From: JACRCT01 sp049841135
Lineage (GTDB): Bacteria > Myxococcota > Myxococcia > Myxococcales > UBA5297
DNA length: 64,000 nucleotides
Assembly (NCBI GenBank): GCA_049841135.1
Contig: JASGHK010000001.1
Coordinates: 434,001 to 498,000 of the forward strand
Direction: 5' to 3'
The notes under the pieces are model-generated. The model was not told the origin of the DNA and did no database searches. It saw only the letters and a list, made by a program, of their open reading frames with translations. Of this stretch, positions 35,918 to 45,881 are shown piece by piece. How positions within the stretch are numbered: the first letter of the stretch is position 1; every line of letters begins with the position of its first letter. The position numbers were made by a program, and so were the translations under genes.

Positions 35918-35995
35918 CTCGATGTCGCCGCTGCGCCGGCGACCGGCCGCTCTTCGGGCACGCACACGCACCGCAACGGCGTGCTGCTGCTGTCG

Positions 35996-36526
35996 CTATG
36001 AATCCGGCGGCTCCAGGTCCTCCGCGTGACCGCTCAATGCTCGAGCGAATTGTGGAGCCATCTTCGAGAGCGCTGCGACGACTTCCACGACGAGACCCAC
36101 CATCCCATCGGGAGCCAAGTCGTACAGATTGAGCAAGAAGCGGTCGGCGGACTGCGCCTCAATGCCCTCTGGCAGGTTTTGGAAGTCGCGCAAGTTGTTG
36201 GTCACGATGACCTGAGCACCGGCTTTGACCGCTGCAGCTGCAACGTGCCGGTCCTTCTCATCGTTCTGCATGCCCGGGACCAGACTCTGGTAGCCGCTGA
36301 CGACGGCCTCGGGAAAGGCCTCCTTCATTGCGGCAACGAGCTGCACAGCCTGTTCTTCCGAGATGACCTTGAGCCCGACCAGATTCCGCCTTGTCTCCTC
36401 CAAGATCTCCTCGGACCAGACGAGCTGGAAGAGTCCCGCTGCGGCAGCACGAAGGAGCGTGTCCCGCAGCGTGAACGGGAAGAGCACGTTTGCGTCGAGC
36501 ACGACTCGGAAAGGAGCCGAGAGCAT
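35996..36526 (-). CDS. PIN-domain toxin (VapC-like)
   Basis: 176 residues. The PIN fold shows the acidic metal ligands: D in VVLDANVLF (residue 10), E in WSEEILEE (about 39), D in EKDRHV (about 93) and an aspartate after a T-N-N-L-R-D-F strand (about 115). That arrangement is typical of PIN_3 ribonucleases that cleave tRNA or rRNA. The C-terminal 50 residues extend beyond a minimal VapC. It starts 11 bases after the stop of a HTH protein gene, forming a toxin-antitoxin pair. Confidence 0.85.
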   Translation of the reverse strand: MLSAPFRVVLDANVLFPFTLRDTLLRAAAAGLFQLVWSEEILEETRRNLVGLKVISEEQAVQLVAAMKEAFPEAVVSGYQSLVPGMQNDEKDRHVAAAAVKAGAQVIVTNNLRDFQNLPEGIEAQSADRFLLNLYDLAPDGMVGLVVEVVAALSKMAPQFARALSGHAEDLEPPDS

Positions 36527-36537
36527 CGTTGGGCTCG

Positions 36538-37029
36538 CTACTTCAACTCGTCGTAGCCGCCCGCCTCTTCGCTCATCGCGGTCAGGGCGTCCAGTTGCTC
36601 TTTGCGCTGGCGGTCGCGAGCCTCCTTGAACGCGACGACGTCCTCGACGCGCAAACGTCGGTGCTTTCCGGTCTTCGAGTGGGGAATCCGGCCATCCTCG
36701 ACCAACCGCACCAGGTACTGCCGAGAGACGTTCAAGAGGTCGGCGGCCTGTTGCGTCGTCAACTCCTTGCCGACTGGCACCACCGTGACCGCATCGCCGC
36801 GCGAGAGCACCTCGGCGACGCGCTCGAGGACATGGAAGACCGACTCCGGAATGGCGACGGTCTCCTGGTCGGGGCCCACGAGCATGCAGGCGGCCCGCCC
36901 AGTCCGGCGCGGATGAATCCTCCGCAGTTCTCGAAAGAGCTCGAGCACCGCTTTCTGCTGCTCTCGCGGTGCCGAGACCGGAGTCATTCGGCGCAGGAGA
37001 TCGTCAATGTCATCGCGGGTCGCAACCAT
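36538..37029 (-). CDS. HTH-domain antitoxin of the PIN module (excisionase-type)
   Basis: 163 residues. The C-terminal part has an excisionase/MerR-like helix-turn-helix: LTTQQAADLLNVSRQYL, then V-E-D-G-R-I-P-H, wing K-H-R-R-L-R and VAFK. About 90 N-terminal residues form a helical domain that could bind the toxin. A pair of 9-bp direct repeats upstream is a likely operator. This antitoxin type is well known with PIN_3 partners. Confidence 0.82.
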   Translation of the reverse strand: MVATRDDIDDLLRRMTPVSAPREQQKAVLELFRELRRIHPRRTGRAACMLVGPDQETVAIPESVFHVLERVAEVLSRGDAVTVVPVGKELTTQQAADLLNVSRQYLVRLVEDGRIPHSKTGKHRRLRVEDVVAFKEARDRQRKEQLDALTAMSEEAGGYDELK

Positions 37030-37070
37030 GGGCAGCCTCCACCCCGAAGGCTAGCGACGAAACGACCTAG

Positions 37071-37102
37071 ACGCAACCTGACATTCGACTCAAACGCAAC
37101 CT
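37071..37102 (-). promoter_or_regulatory. Direct repeats, probable operator of the toxin-antitoxin genes
   Basis: AGGTTGCGT occurs twice on the minus strand, 23 bp apart (two helical turns), 42-73 bp upstream of the antitoxin ATG at 37029. TTGCGT within the distal copy could also serve as a -35 box. Autoregulation by the HTH antitoxin is the simplest reading. Confidence 0.45.
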
Positions 37103-37120
37103 ACCGGAGTTCCTGCGGCG

Positions 37121-38155
37121 CTAGGTCTCCGCTGGCTTCACGGACGGCGCCACGAGCTGTCCGCACGCCGCGGCGATGTCCTGCCCCCGGCTCTTGCGCG
37201 TGAACGCCTCGACCTTCTGGCTGCTCAGGTAGTCGTGGAACTCCCGCACCCGCGCGGGGTCCGGCGCGCCGAACGGCAGCCCCGGGTTGGCGTTGTACGG
37301 GATGAGGTTGACCTTGAGCGGCAAGCCCCTGACCAGCTTCGCCAGCCGCCTGGCGTCCTCCATCGAGTCGTTCACGCCGGCGAGCATCACGTACTCCAAG
37401 GTGATGTGCCGGCCCTGCTTGGAGGGGAACTCGCGGCAGGCCTGCATCAGGTCCGCGAGCTTCCACTTCTTGTTCACCGGCATCAGCGTCTCGCGCTGTT
37501 CGTCGGTGGTGGCGTTGAGCGAGATGGCCAGCTTCACGTCGGTCTCGGCGCCCAGCCGCGCGATGCCCGGCACCAGCCCCGAGGTCGACACCGTCAGGTG
37601 CCGGTTCGAGAAGTTCGGCCCCTGCGGATGCTCGAGCAGCTCCAGCGCCCGCTTGACGTTCTCGAAGTTGTGCAGCGGCTCGCCCATCCCCATGAACACC
37701 AGGTTGGTCAGCGGCCGCGGCCCCGGGGCTCCTTCGGCGATGAGGAAAGCGTTCACCCGGTAGGCCTGCTCGACGATCTCGCCGGCCGACAGGTTGCGGA
37801 CCAGGCCCATGGTCGCCGTGCGGCAGAAGGCGCAGCCCATGGCGCACCCGACCTGGGTCGAGACGCACAGCGTCTTGCGGTCCTCGTCGGGCATGTAGAC
37901 CGACTCGATGGCCCTCCCGTCGGCGGTCTTGAACCGGAACTTGATGGTCCCGTCGCTCGAGCGCTGCGTCAGGTCGACCTCGAGGGTGGTGAGCGAGGCC
38001 TCCTTGCCGAGCTTCTCGCGGAGGACCTTCGACAGGTCCGTCATCTCCTCGAGCGAGCGGGCGTAGCGCTGGTGCAGCCAGCGGAAGATCTGCTGGGCTC
38101 GGAAGCGCTTCTCGCCGGCGGCCGTCACCAGCGCCTCCAGCTCCGCCAGGCTCAT
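37121..38155 (-). CDS. rlmN: Dual-specificity 23S rRNA/tRNA methyltransferase RlmN
   Basis: 344 residues. RlmN methylates C2 of A2503 in 23S rRNA and A37 of some tRNAs by a radical-SAM mechanism. Cluster cysteines C104-x3-C108-x2-C111 sit in QVGCAMGCAFC. The acceptor cysteine is expected near the C-terminus (residue 335 region, in ACGQL). SLNAT and GMGEPL motifs are present. The frame is intact. Confidence 0.95.
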   Translation of the reverse strand: MSLAELEALVTAAGEKRFRAQQIFRWLHQRYARSLEEMTDLSKVLREKLGKEASLTTLEVDLTQRSSDGTIKFRFKTADGRAIESVYMPDEDRKTLCVSTQVGCAMGCAFCRTATMGLVRNLSAGEIVEQAYRVNAFLIAEGAPGPRPLTNLVFMGMGEPLHNFENVKRALELLEHPQGPNFSNRHLTVSTSGLVPGIARLGAETDVKLAISLNATTDEQRETLMPVNKKWKLADLMQACREFPSKQGRHITLEYVMLAGVNDSMEDARRLAKLVRGLPLKVNLIPYNANPGLPFGAPDPARVREFHDYLSSQKVEAFTRKSRGQDIAAACGQLVAPSVKPAET

Positions 38156-38248
38156 CGATCGCAGAATCCGCCTTGCGGATCGCCGGCCCCCCGGCCGGCT
38201 CTGGGAGAACCGTGTCCACGTCGCTCACCTTCGCCTCGCTCACCAACA

Positions 38249-38284
38249 GTTGGCCCCCGCGCGGCGCGTGCCGGGCGGGGGCCA
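38249..38284 (-). terminator. Strong hairpin terminator after ndk
   Basis: TTGGCCCCCGC pairs with GCGGGGGCCAA (11 bp) across a GC-rich loop, 25 bases past the ndk stop in the minus direction. A run of T is missing, but the stem is very stable. It separates ndk from rlmN. Confidence 0.55.
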
Positions 38285-38308
38285 AGTTCTACCGCGGCAA
38301 CGGTTCAG

Positions 38309-38752
38309 CTACCGCTTGTTCTTCCACTCGTAGCTGGTGACCGAGGTCTGCGGGAAGAAGTAGCTGATCTCCCGCGCGGCCGAGGTGGGGCTGTCCGAGC
38401 CGTGGACCGAGTTCTCGGTCATGCTGGTCGCGAAGTCCTTGCGCAGCGTGCCGGCGTCGGCCTTCTCGGGGTTGGTGGCGCCCATGACCTTGCGGTTGGC
38501 GGCGATGGCGTCCTCGCCCTCGAGCACCATGACGACCACCGGGCCGCGGGTCATGAACTCGACGAGCCCGGCGAAGAAGGGCTTGCCCTTGTGCTCGGCG
38601 TAGAAGCCCTCGGCCTCACGGACGGAGAGGTGCTTCATCTGCACGGCGATGGGCTTGAGGTTCACGGACTCGAAGCGGCTGATGATGCGGCCGATGACGC
38701 CCTTCTCGACGGCGTCGGGCTTGATGATGGAGAGCGTTCTTTCGATGGCCAT
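38309..38752 (-). CDS. ndk: Nucleoside diphosphate kinase
   Basis: 147 residues from the ATG at 38752 (an upstream ATG at 38776 would add eight). It has IKPDAV near the start, K11 for phosphate binding, and the catalytic His117 in ENSVHGSDS. The C-terminus is slightly longer than in E. coli. It lies after sucD in the same direction, which is sensible because Ndk exchanges the GTP/ATP made by succinyl-CoA synthetase. Confidence 0.95.
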   Translation of the reverse strand: MAIERTLSIIKPDAVEKGVIGRIISRFESVNLKPIAVQMKHLSVREAEGFYAEHKGKPFFAGLVEFMTRGPVVVMVLEGEDAIAANRKVMGATNPEKADAGTLRKDFATSMTENSVHGSDSPTSAAREISYFFPQTSVTSYEWKNKR

Positions 38753-38764
38753 CTGTCTTTCCTT

Positions 38765-38815
38765 GAAAGCCCCCACTCCGGCTTCGCGGAGAGGGGTTGG
38801 GGGTGAGGCTCGCCG
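38765..38815. repeat. REP-like extragenic element (the 'LTPNPSP' sequence)
   Basis: Contains the widespread intergenic sequence of the type CCCC-TCTCC-GGCTTCG-GGAGAGG-GGTTGGGGGTGAGGC, recognisable because its translation reads L-T-P-N-P-S-P. A short hairpin (CTCCG-gcttcg-CGGAG) is included. It lies between ndk and sucD and is probably not part of either gene. Confidence 0.65.
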
Positions 38816-38875
38816 AAGCGAAGCCGGGGGCGAATGTGCGGCGTCGGTATCGGGGAGACGCCCTCGAAGTGCAAG

Positions 38876-39757
38876 CTACTTCTTCTTGAGCACTTCCTTG
38901 AGCGTCGAGCCGAGCTCGGTCGGACTGGGAGCGACCTTCACGCCCGCGGCCTCCAGCGCCTTGACCTTCTCGGCAGCCGTGCCCTTGCCGCCGGCGATGA
39001 TGGCCCCGGCGTGGCCCATCCGCTTGCCAGGAGGCGCGGTGCGGCCGGCGATGAAGCCGACCACCGGCTTCTTGAACTCCTTGGCGATGTAGGCCGCGGC
39101 CCGCTCCTCGTCGTTGCCGCCGATCTCGCCGATCATGATCACCGCCTCGGTCTCGGGGTCGGCGTTGAAGAGCTTGAGCACGTCCACGAAGTCCAGCCCG
39201 TGGACCGGGTCGCCGCCGATGCCCACTGCGGTCGACTGACCCAGGCCCATCTGCGTGACCTGGTGCACGGCCTCGTAGGTGAGCGTGCCGGAGCGGCTGA
39301 CGACGCCGATGTGCCCGGGGCTGTGGATGTGGCCGGGCATGATCCCAATCTTGCACTTGGCGCCGGGGGTGATGACGCCGGGGCAGTTGGGGCCGATGAG
39401 CTTGACGTCCGAGCCCTCGAGCGCGCGGTGGACGCGGACCATGTCCAGGACCGGGATGCCCTCGGTGATGGCGACGATGACCTTGCAGCCGGCGTCGGCG
39501 GCTTCGAGGATGGCGTCGGCGGCGAACGGCGGGGGCACGAAGATGCAGCTGGTGTTGGCGCCCGCGTCCTTCACGGCCTTGTGGACCGAGTCGAAGATCG
39601 GGACCTTGTTCTCGAACTTGGTGCCGCCCTTGCCTGGGGTCATGCCCGCGACGATCTGCGTGCCGTAGGCCAGCATCTGCTGGGCGTGGAAGCTGCCGGC
39701 GCCACCGGTGATGCCCTGGACGACGACGCGGGTGTCCTTGTCGATGAGGATGCTCAT
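38876..39757 (-). CDS. sucD: Succinyl-CoA synthetase alpha subunit
   Basis: 293 residues. Converts succinyl-CoA to succinate with GTP or ATP formation, as a complex with SucC. The CoA-binding Rossmann fold has G-I-T-G-G-A-G-S-F-H near residue 15, and the phosphohistidine H249 lies in RMGHAGAII. Length as in the family. Cotranscribed with sucC, 10 bases downstream. Confidence 0.96.
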   Translation of the reverse strand: MSILIDKDTRVVVQGITGGAGSFHAQQMLAYGTQIVAGMTPGKGGTKFENKVPIFDSVHKAVKDAGANTSCIFVPPPFAADAILEAADAGCKVIVAITEGIPVLDMVRVHRALEGSDVKLIGPNCPGVITPGAKCKIGIMPGHIHSPGHIGVVSRSGTLTYEAVHQVTQMGLGQSTAVGIGGDPVHGLDFVDVLKLFNADPETEAVIMIGEIGGNDEERAAAYIAKEFKKPVVGFIAGRTAPPGKRMGHAGAIIAGGKGTAAEKVKALEAAGVKVAPSPTELGSTLKEVLKKK

Positions 39758-39767
39758 GTCGTTCTCC

Positions 39768-40954
<1,187 letters not shown>

Positions 40955-41050
40955 CGGGGGAAGACCTCCTAGAAGGAAGCTTTGGGGGGAAGAGAGTCGA
41001 TTCGGTGACTCGGTGCTGAAACTTAGCGACGAGCGGAGCCCTGCGCCCTC

Positions 41051-41911
41051 CTAGCGCTCGAGCTCGAAGGCCACCTTGTTCATGTTGCCGGCGTGCCGGT
41101 CGCTCCTGGCTGCTTTGGCCGCCTCGCGCAGGCAGGGGGCGCCCTCCTTGCGGCCCAGGTTCTTCAGGCCGTTGATGGCGTTGCCCACGATTCGGTCGTT
41201 GCGGTCGGAGAGCGCCTTGCACAGGAACGGGATGGAGTCGGGCCGCGGGTGGTGCTCGATCTGTGCCGAGGCCTCCTTGCGCAGCTCTTCGGTGGCCTCC
41301 TCGGTCATCATCTTGTGCAACAGCGCATAGCCCTGGTCGCTGCCGATGGCGCCCAGCGACTGCAGGCAGGCCCGGCGAAGCTCGGTCGGCTCGGTCGTGG
41401 CGCGGACGACCTGCAGGACGGCGCCCTCGGCCGCGGCCCAACGGCGGTGCTCGATGGTCCGGCAGACTTGCCTGCGGACGTCGAGCTCCTTGTCCTGCGT
41501 GAGCACCTGCGCCGCGACCGCTCCGCCGCCACTGGGGTCGACGTCGCCGATCGAGTCGGCCGCCTCCTGGCGCACCTTGGCGTCCGGGTCCTTGAGCACC
41601 GCCTGCACGATGAAGGGCACGCTGGCTGGGTAGGGCCCCAGGTCCTCGAGCGCCTTGACGCAGGTGATGCGGACCTTGACCACCGGGTCCTTGAGCACCA
41701 GCTCGCCGATGGCGGAGATGGCGCTCGGGTCGCGGCGGTCGCCCAGGCGCTTGCAGGACTCGCGGCGGGCGTCCTCGGACCCCGTCTTCAGGTACTGGAG
41801 CATCTGAGCGGGAGTGGAGTCTCGCGGGATGGCGTCGCGGGCCGCGGCCGGCGCGGCGGCGGCGAGGACGAGCGCCGCACAGAGCGCAGAGGTGAGGCAG
41901 GTGCGCGACAT
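41051..41911 (-). CDS. Secreted HEAT-repeat protein
   Basis: 286 residues. A signal peptide (1-24, ending AAA) is followed by about six HEAT-like helix pairs of 30-35 residues, with the typical D-x-x-V-R-x-x-A/C pattern (for example KVRQEAADSIGDV). No catalytic residue. Probably a periplasmic interaction scaffold. It sits between sucC and sdhB without an obvious link to them. Confidence 0.82.
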   Translation of the reverse strand: MSRTCLTSALCAALVLAAAAPAAARDAIPRDSTPAQMLQYLKTGSEDARRESCKRLGDRRDPSAISAIGELVLKDPVVKVRITCVKALEDLGPYPASVPFIVQAVLKDPDAKVRQEAADSIGDVDPSGGGAVAAQVLTQDKELDVRRQVCRTIEHRRWAAAEGAVLQVVRATTEPTELRRACLQSLGAIGSDQGYALLHKMMTEEATEELRKEASAQIEHHPRPDSIPFLCKALSDRNDRIVGNAINGLKNLGRKEGAPCLREAAKAARSDRHAGNMNKVAFELER

Positions 41912-41931
41912 GGTCTTGGCGACCCCCGGTG

Positions 41932-41969
41932 ATGAAAGGAGCGCCCAGGCTGTGAGCCGTGGGCGCTCC
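41932..41969 (-). terminator. Intrinsic terminator after sdhB
   Basis: On the minus strand GGAGCGCCCA ... TGGGCGCTCC forms a 10-bp stem extended inside by GGCT/AGCC, then TTTCATC. It lies 36 bases after the sdhB stop and ends the sdhCAB transcript. Confidence 0.75.
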
Positions 41970-42004
41970 CTGGAATAGCAGCCGTCGAGTCCCAGTGCCA
42001 GGCG

Positions 42005-42826
42005 TTAGGAGTGCTGCTCGCCCTCGCCCTTCTGGTCCTCGGCCTTGATGAAGAAGTCCTTGATGTTCTGCAGCGTCGTCGCGCGGTTCATCGACGCGAT
42101 CGACGTGGTCAAGGGGATGTTCTTCGGGCACGCCTGCACGCAGTTCTGCGCCTTGCCGCACTCCTGGATTCCGCCCGGGCCGGAGAGCGCCTTGATCCGC
42201 TCGCTGGCGTGCATCTTCCCGGTGGGGTGCATGTTGAACAGGCGCACCTGGCTGATGGGCGCGGCGCCGATGAAGCCGGTCGAGTCGTTGAACTGCGGGC
42301 AGACCTCCATGCAGCAGCCGCAGGTCATGCAGGTGGACAGCACGTACATCACCTGCTGGTCGCCGGGCGTCTGCTTCGGGCCGGGCCCGAGGTTGTAGGT
42401 GCCGTCGATGGGGATCCAGCACTTGAGGCGCTTGAGGCTCTCGAACATCACCTCGCGGTCGACGGCCAGGTCGCGCACCAGCGGGAACTTGGTCATCGGC
42501 TCCAGGGTGACGCTGGTGCCGATCTTGTCGATGAGCGCCGAGCAGGCCTGGCGCACCTTGCCGTTGATGATCATCGAGCAGGCGCCGCAGACCTCCTCGA
42601 GGCAGGAGGCATCCCAGGCCACGGGAGTGACCGTCTTGCCCTCGACGGTGACCGGCTTGCGCTGGATCTCCATCAGGAGGCTGATGACGTTGGCGCCGGT
42701 GCGGAACGGGATCTCGAACTCGTCCCAGTAGGACTCGCTCTTGGCGTCGAGCTGGCGCTTGATGCGGACGCGGATCTTCTCGCCGTCCTTGAGTCCGTGG
42801 GGGTGGTCGCTGGAGTAGTCAGCCAT
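42005..42826 (-). CDS. sdhB: Succinate dehydrogenase iron-sulfur subunit
   Basis: 273 residues. The 2Fe-2S cysteines lie in CLEEVCGACSM and QAC, the 4Fe-4S and 3Fe-4S cysteines in CMTCGCCMEVCP and CGKAQNCVQACPK. The proline after the third cluster Cys and the general spacing agree with the Bacillus-type enzyme. Electrons pass from SdhA to the cytochrome b in SdhC. Preceded by sdhA, 18 bases upstream. Confidence 0.95.
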   Translation of the reverse strand: MADYSSDHPHGLKDGEKIRVRIKRQLDAKSESYWDEFEIPFRTGANVISLLMEIQRKPVTVEGKTVTPVAWDASCLEEVCGACSMIINGKVRQACSALIDKIGTSVTLEPMTKFPLVRDLAVDREVMFESLKRLKCWIPIDGTYNLGPGPKQTPGDQQVMYVLSTCMTCGCCMEVCPQFNDSTGFIGAAPISQVRLFNMHPTGKMHASERIKALSGPGGIQECGKAQNCVQACPKNIPLTTSIASMNRATTLQNIKDFFIKAEDQKGEGEQHS

Positions 42827-42844
42827 GGCGTTCTTTTCTCCCGA

Positions 42845-44746
42845 TCACTCGTAGTAACGGGGCTCGACCGGCAGCACCTGACTGGGGATGTCTCGGTAGG
42901 TGATCTGCGGGCCTTCCGGCGTGTAGGTAGCGATGGTGGTCTTGCGCCACTTCTCGGCGTTGGCCTTCCACAGCTCCATCCACTTCGGATCCTTCTTCGG
43001 GTCCTTGGTCTCGGGTGGCGGGAGCGAGAAGTCGGGCTTGTAGTGGCTGCCGCGGCTCTCGTCGCGCTTGCGCGCGCCGACCGCGATGGCCCGCGCCATG
43101 ACCAGCATGTTCCAGAGCTGGTTGACATAGACCGCGGACTGGTTGAGCGAGCGGCCGGTGTCGAGGACGTTGACCTTCTTCCAGCGCTCCTGGAACCGCT
43201 GGAGCTGCTGGTCGAGCTCGTCCAGCTCCTTGTTGTAGCGGACCACCGTGCACTTGGCGGTCATCGCCTCGCCCAGCTCCTTGCCGATGGCGTACGGGTT
43301 CTCCGGGCCGTTCATCTTGAGGATCTGCTCGAGCTTCTCCTGCCACTTCTTCTGGGCCTGCGCGAAGAGCGTCTCGGGCATCGCCGCGGCGCCCTTGCCC
43401 TGGTTCTTGGCGTAGGCGGCCATCGCGGGCCCACCGATCATGCCGGCGTAGACGCACGAGAGCAGGGAGTTGGCGCCCAGGCGGTTGGCGCCGTGGTACT
43501 GGAACTCGCTCTCGCCCATGGCGAAGAGGCCGGGGACGTTGGTCTGGTGGTTGGCCTGGCAGTCGTCGCCCTTGACGATGAGGTTGCCCTTGGCGTCGGC
43601 CTTGTAGTCGACCCAGAGCCCGCCCATCGTGTAGTGCACGGCCGGGAAGATGCGCATCGGCACCTTGCGCGGATCGGCGCCGGCGAACTTCTCGTAGATC
43701 TCCAGGACGCCGCCCAGCTTCTCGTTGAGCTTCTTGGCCGGGATGTGCGTGACGTCCAGGTAGACCTGCTCCTGGCCCTCGACGCCCAGCCCCAGGTTGC
43801 GGCAGACGTAGACGAGCTCGCGGGTGCCGACGTCGCGGGGGACCAGGTTGCCGTACTTCGGGTAGTAGAACTCCAGGAAGTACCAGGGCTGGCCCTTGGG
43901 CGGACGGTCCTTCTTGGCCCGCTCGTCGTACTTGCCGTCGGACGGCACCCAGACGCGCCCGCCCTCGCCGCGCACCGACTCGCTGATGAGGCGCAGCTTG
44001 TCCTCGCCGGGGATGGCGGTGGGGTGGACCTGGACGAACTCGGGGTTCCCGTAGAGCGCGCCCTCCTGGTAGGCGCTGGAGGCCGCCGAGCCGGTGCAGC
44101 TCATGGAGTTGGTGGACCGGCCGAAGATGACGCCGTTGCCGCCGGTGGCGAGCGCGACGGCGTCGCCGCGGAAGGCCTTGACCTCGAGGGAGCGAAGGTC
44201 GACGGCGACGATGCCGCGGCAGCGCTCCTCCTCGTCCTTCACCATCCCCAGGTACTCCCAGTACTCGTACTTCTTGACGCGCCCCTCGCTCTCCCAGCGG
44301 CGCACCTGCTCGTCGAGCGCGTAGAGCAGCTGCTGGCCGGTGGTGGCGCCGGCGAACGCGGTGCGGTTGAAGAGCGTGCCGCCGAAGCGCCGGAAGTCGA
44401 GGAGGCCTTCGTCGGTGCGGTTGAAGGTCACGCCCATCCGGTCGAACAGGTAGATGATGCCCGGCGCCGCCTCGCACATGCCCTTGACCGGCGGCTGCTC
44501 GGCCAAGAAGTCGCCGCCGCGCAGGGTGTCGAAGGTGTGGTTGTCGGGGTGGTCGCCCTCGCCCTTGGTGTTGACCGCGCCGTTGATGCCGCCCTGCGCG
44601 CAGACCGAGTGGCTGCGCTTGACCGGGACGACCGAGAAGAGGTCGACGTCGTGGCCCGCCTCGGCGAGCTTGATGGTGGTCATCAGGCCGGCGAGGCCGC
44701 CGCCCACCACGATGAACCGCGGCTTGCCTGCTGCTGCTTCAGCCAT
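42845..44746 (-). CDS. sdhA: Succinate dehydrogenase flavoprotein subunit
   Basis: 633 residues. VVGGGLAG for FAD (residues 13-20), covalent-flavin His46 in SHSVCAQGGING, substrate-site residues in the HGANRLGANSLL motif, and active-site HPT in VHPTAIP. Belongs to the B. subtilis-type SdhA/FrdA branch. It is in an sdhC-sdhA-sdhB operon and supplies electrons to menaquinone or ubiquinone through SdhC. Confidence 0.96.
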   Translation of the reverse strand: MAEAAAGKPRFIVVGGGLAGLMTTIKLAEAGHDVDLFSVVPVKRSHSVCAQGGINGAVNTKGEGDHPDNHTFDTLRGGDFLAEQPPVKGMCEAAPGIIYLFDRMGVTFNRTDEGLLDFRRFGGTLFNRTAFAGATTGQQLLYALDEQVRRWESEGRVKKYEYWEYLGMVKDEEERCRGIVAVDLRSLEVKAFRGDAVALATGGNGVIFGRSTNSMSCTGSAASSAYQEGALYGNPEFVQVHPTAIPGEDKLRLISESVRGEGGRVWVPSDGKYDERAKKDRPPKGQPWYFLEFYYPKYGNLVPRDVGTRELVYVCRNLGLGVEGQEQVYLDVTHIPAKKLNEKLGGVLEIYEKFAGADPRKVPMRIFPAVHYTMGGLWVDYKADAKGNLIVKGDDCQANHQTNVPGLFAMGESEFQYHGANRLGANSLLSCVYAGMIGGPAMAAYAKNQGKGAAAMPETLFAQAQKKWQEKLEQILKMNGPENPYAIGKELGEAMTAKCTVVRYNKELDELDQQLQRFQERWKKVNVLDTGRSLNQSAVYVNQLWNMLVMARAIAVGARKRDESRGSHYKPDFSLPPPETKDPKKDPKWMELWKANAEKWRKTTIATYTPEGPQITYRDIPSQVLPVEPRYYE

Positions 44747-44826
44747 GGCTAGTGTCCTCGTGTGTTCTGCCGGCGCTCAGGCCGGCGATCCGAGTTGGCC
44801 GGCACAGGAGCCGGCGTTTCGAAGGT

Positions 44827-45531
44827 TCAGTGCCGCGCGGAGTAGAAGCTCCACAGGACGTGGAGGAACGGGACGGAGAGCACGACGAACAGGCCCATGC
44901 TCACCCACTCGACGATCTTCCGGGAGCGCTCGCCGACGGCGAGGCCCCAGGTCCAGCAGAAGCCGTTCAGGCCGTTGGTGAAGTGGAACGCGCAGCTCAG
45001 GGTGCCCAGCACGTAGAACCAGAGGACGGCCGGGTTCTGGTAGTGCTGCACCATGTCCGCGAAGCTGACGTAGCCCGGGTGGCCCTCGACCCCGCCGCCC
45101 TTGCCGACGAGGGTGATGGCGATGCGCAGGGAGTAGACGTGGTAGGCGAGGTAGACCAGCGCCACGATGCCGGTGACGCGCTGGAGCAGGTAGTAGTAGT
45201 TGCGCCGGTACGCGTAGGCGCCGACGTTGGGCCGCGCCTCGAACGAGAGGTAGGCGCCGTAGAGCCCGTGGAAGGCGATGGGCACCGCCAGCACGAAGAT
45301 CTCGATGGCGTAGAAGTACGGGACCGGCAGCAGGCTCGCCAGGTGCGCGATGCCGGTGTTGTAGGCATCGGGCCCCGCGATGGCCGCCATGTTCTCGAAG
45401 AGGTGGAAGAGCATGAACAGGCCCACCGGCAGGATGCCGGTGAGGCTGTGCAGCCTCCGCCACAAGTACGACCGGTCCTTCTCCAGCCCCGCCGCTTCGA
45501 AGGGGGTGGTGCTCGACGCGAGTTCGGCCAT
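44827..45531 (-). CDS. sdhC: Succinate dehydrogenase cytochrome b558 subunit
   Basis: 234 residues from the ATG at 45531; the longer open frame to 45690 is not supported by a signal or binding site. Five transmembrane helices with histidines (LHSLTGI, LFHLFEN, FHGLYGA, YHVYSL, FHFTNGL) placed as in the dihaem b558 family of Bacillus and delta-proteobacteria. Membrane anchor of SdhAB. First gene of the sdhCAB operon, divergent from mdh. Confidence 0.9.
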   Translation of the reverse strand: MAELASSTTPFEAAGLEKDRSYLWRRLHSLTGILPVGLFMLFHLFENMAAIAGPDAYNTGIAHLASLLPVPYFYAIEIFVLAVPIAFHGLYGAYLSFEARPNVGAYAYRRNYYYLLQRVTGIVALVYLAYHVYSLRIAITLVGKGGGVEGHPGYVSFADMVQHYQNPAVLWFYVLGTLSCAFHFTNGLNGFCWTWGLAVGERSRKIVEWVSMGLFVVLSVPFLHVLWSFYSARH

Positions 45532-45881
45532 GACGTCTCGTCCTCGGTTCGGTTCGGAGATGTTCTTGGGGGAAACCGGGGAGAGAGACTCCCCTACAGC
45601 GCCCCCGCAACGCTCGTCGGTTCGTCGGCCTGCATCCTGGACCGTCGACCGGCGAACTAGGAAGACGCCCGATTGGGTCGGTGATGTCAAGCCTCGAAAA
45701 TCGGGAGGCGGACCGCTCGAGCCGCGAAGGAGGGGCGAATCCGTTGCTGGCAGTGGGCGCGAACACTACCCTTCGGGCGCTCCCCAAAAGTCAGCGCACG
45801 GGGACCATTCTCGCGGGCCTTTTCCACAGGGGGGCGGCCGCCGCAAGCGACTCCCGCCCGATCACTCGAAGGGAGAACTCC
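45532..45881. other. Divergent intergenic region between sdhC and mdh, 350 bp
   Basis: It must hold the promoters of both the sdhCAB operon and mdh. A candidate sigma-70 site for mdh is listed separately. No gene or conserved RNA is recognised. TTCGGTTCGG-type short repeats lie near 45545. Confidence 0.4.
45744..45772 (+). promoter_or_regulatory. Candidate sigma-70 promoter of mdh
   Basis: TTGCTG (-35) and TACCCT (-10) are 17 bases apart, about 110 bases upstream of the mdh ATG. The match is fair, not strong. Confidence 0.3.

Noticed and set aside
34241..35971. 576-residue minus-strand open frame opposite the flavin oxidoreductase
   Set aside because: Rich in Arg/Gly/Ala/Asp as expected for the antisense of a GC-rich gene; the plus-strand oxidoreductase is clearly real.
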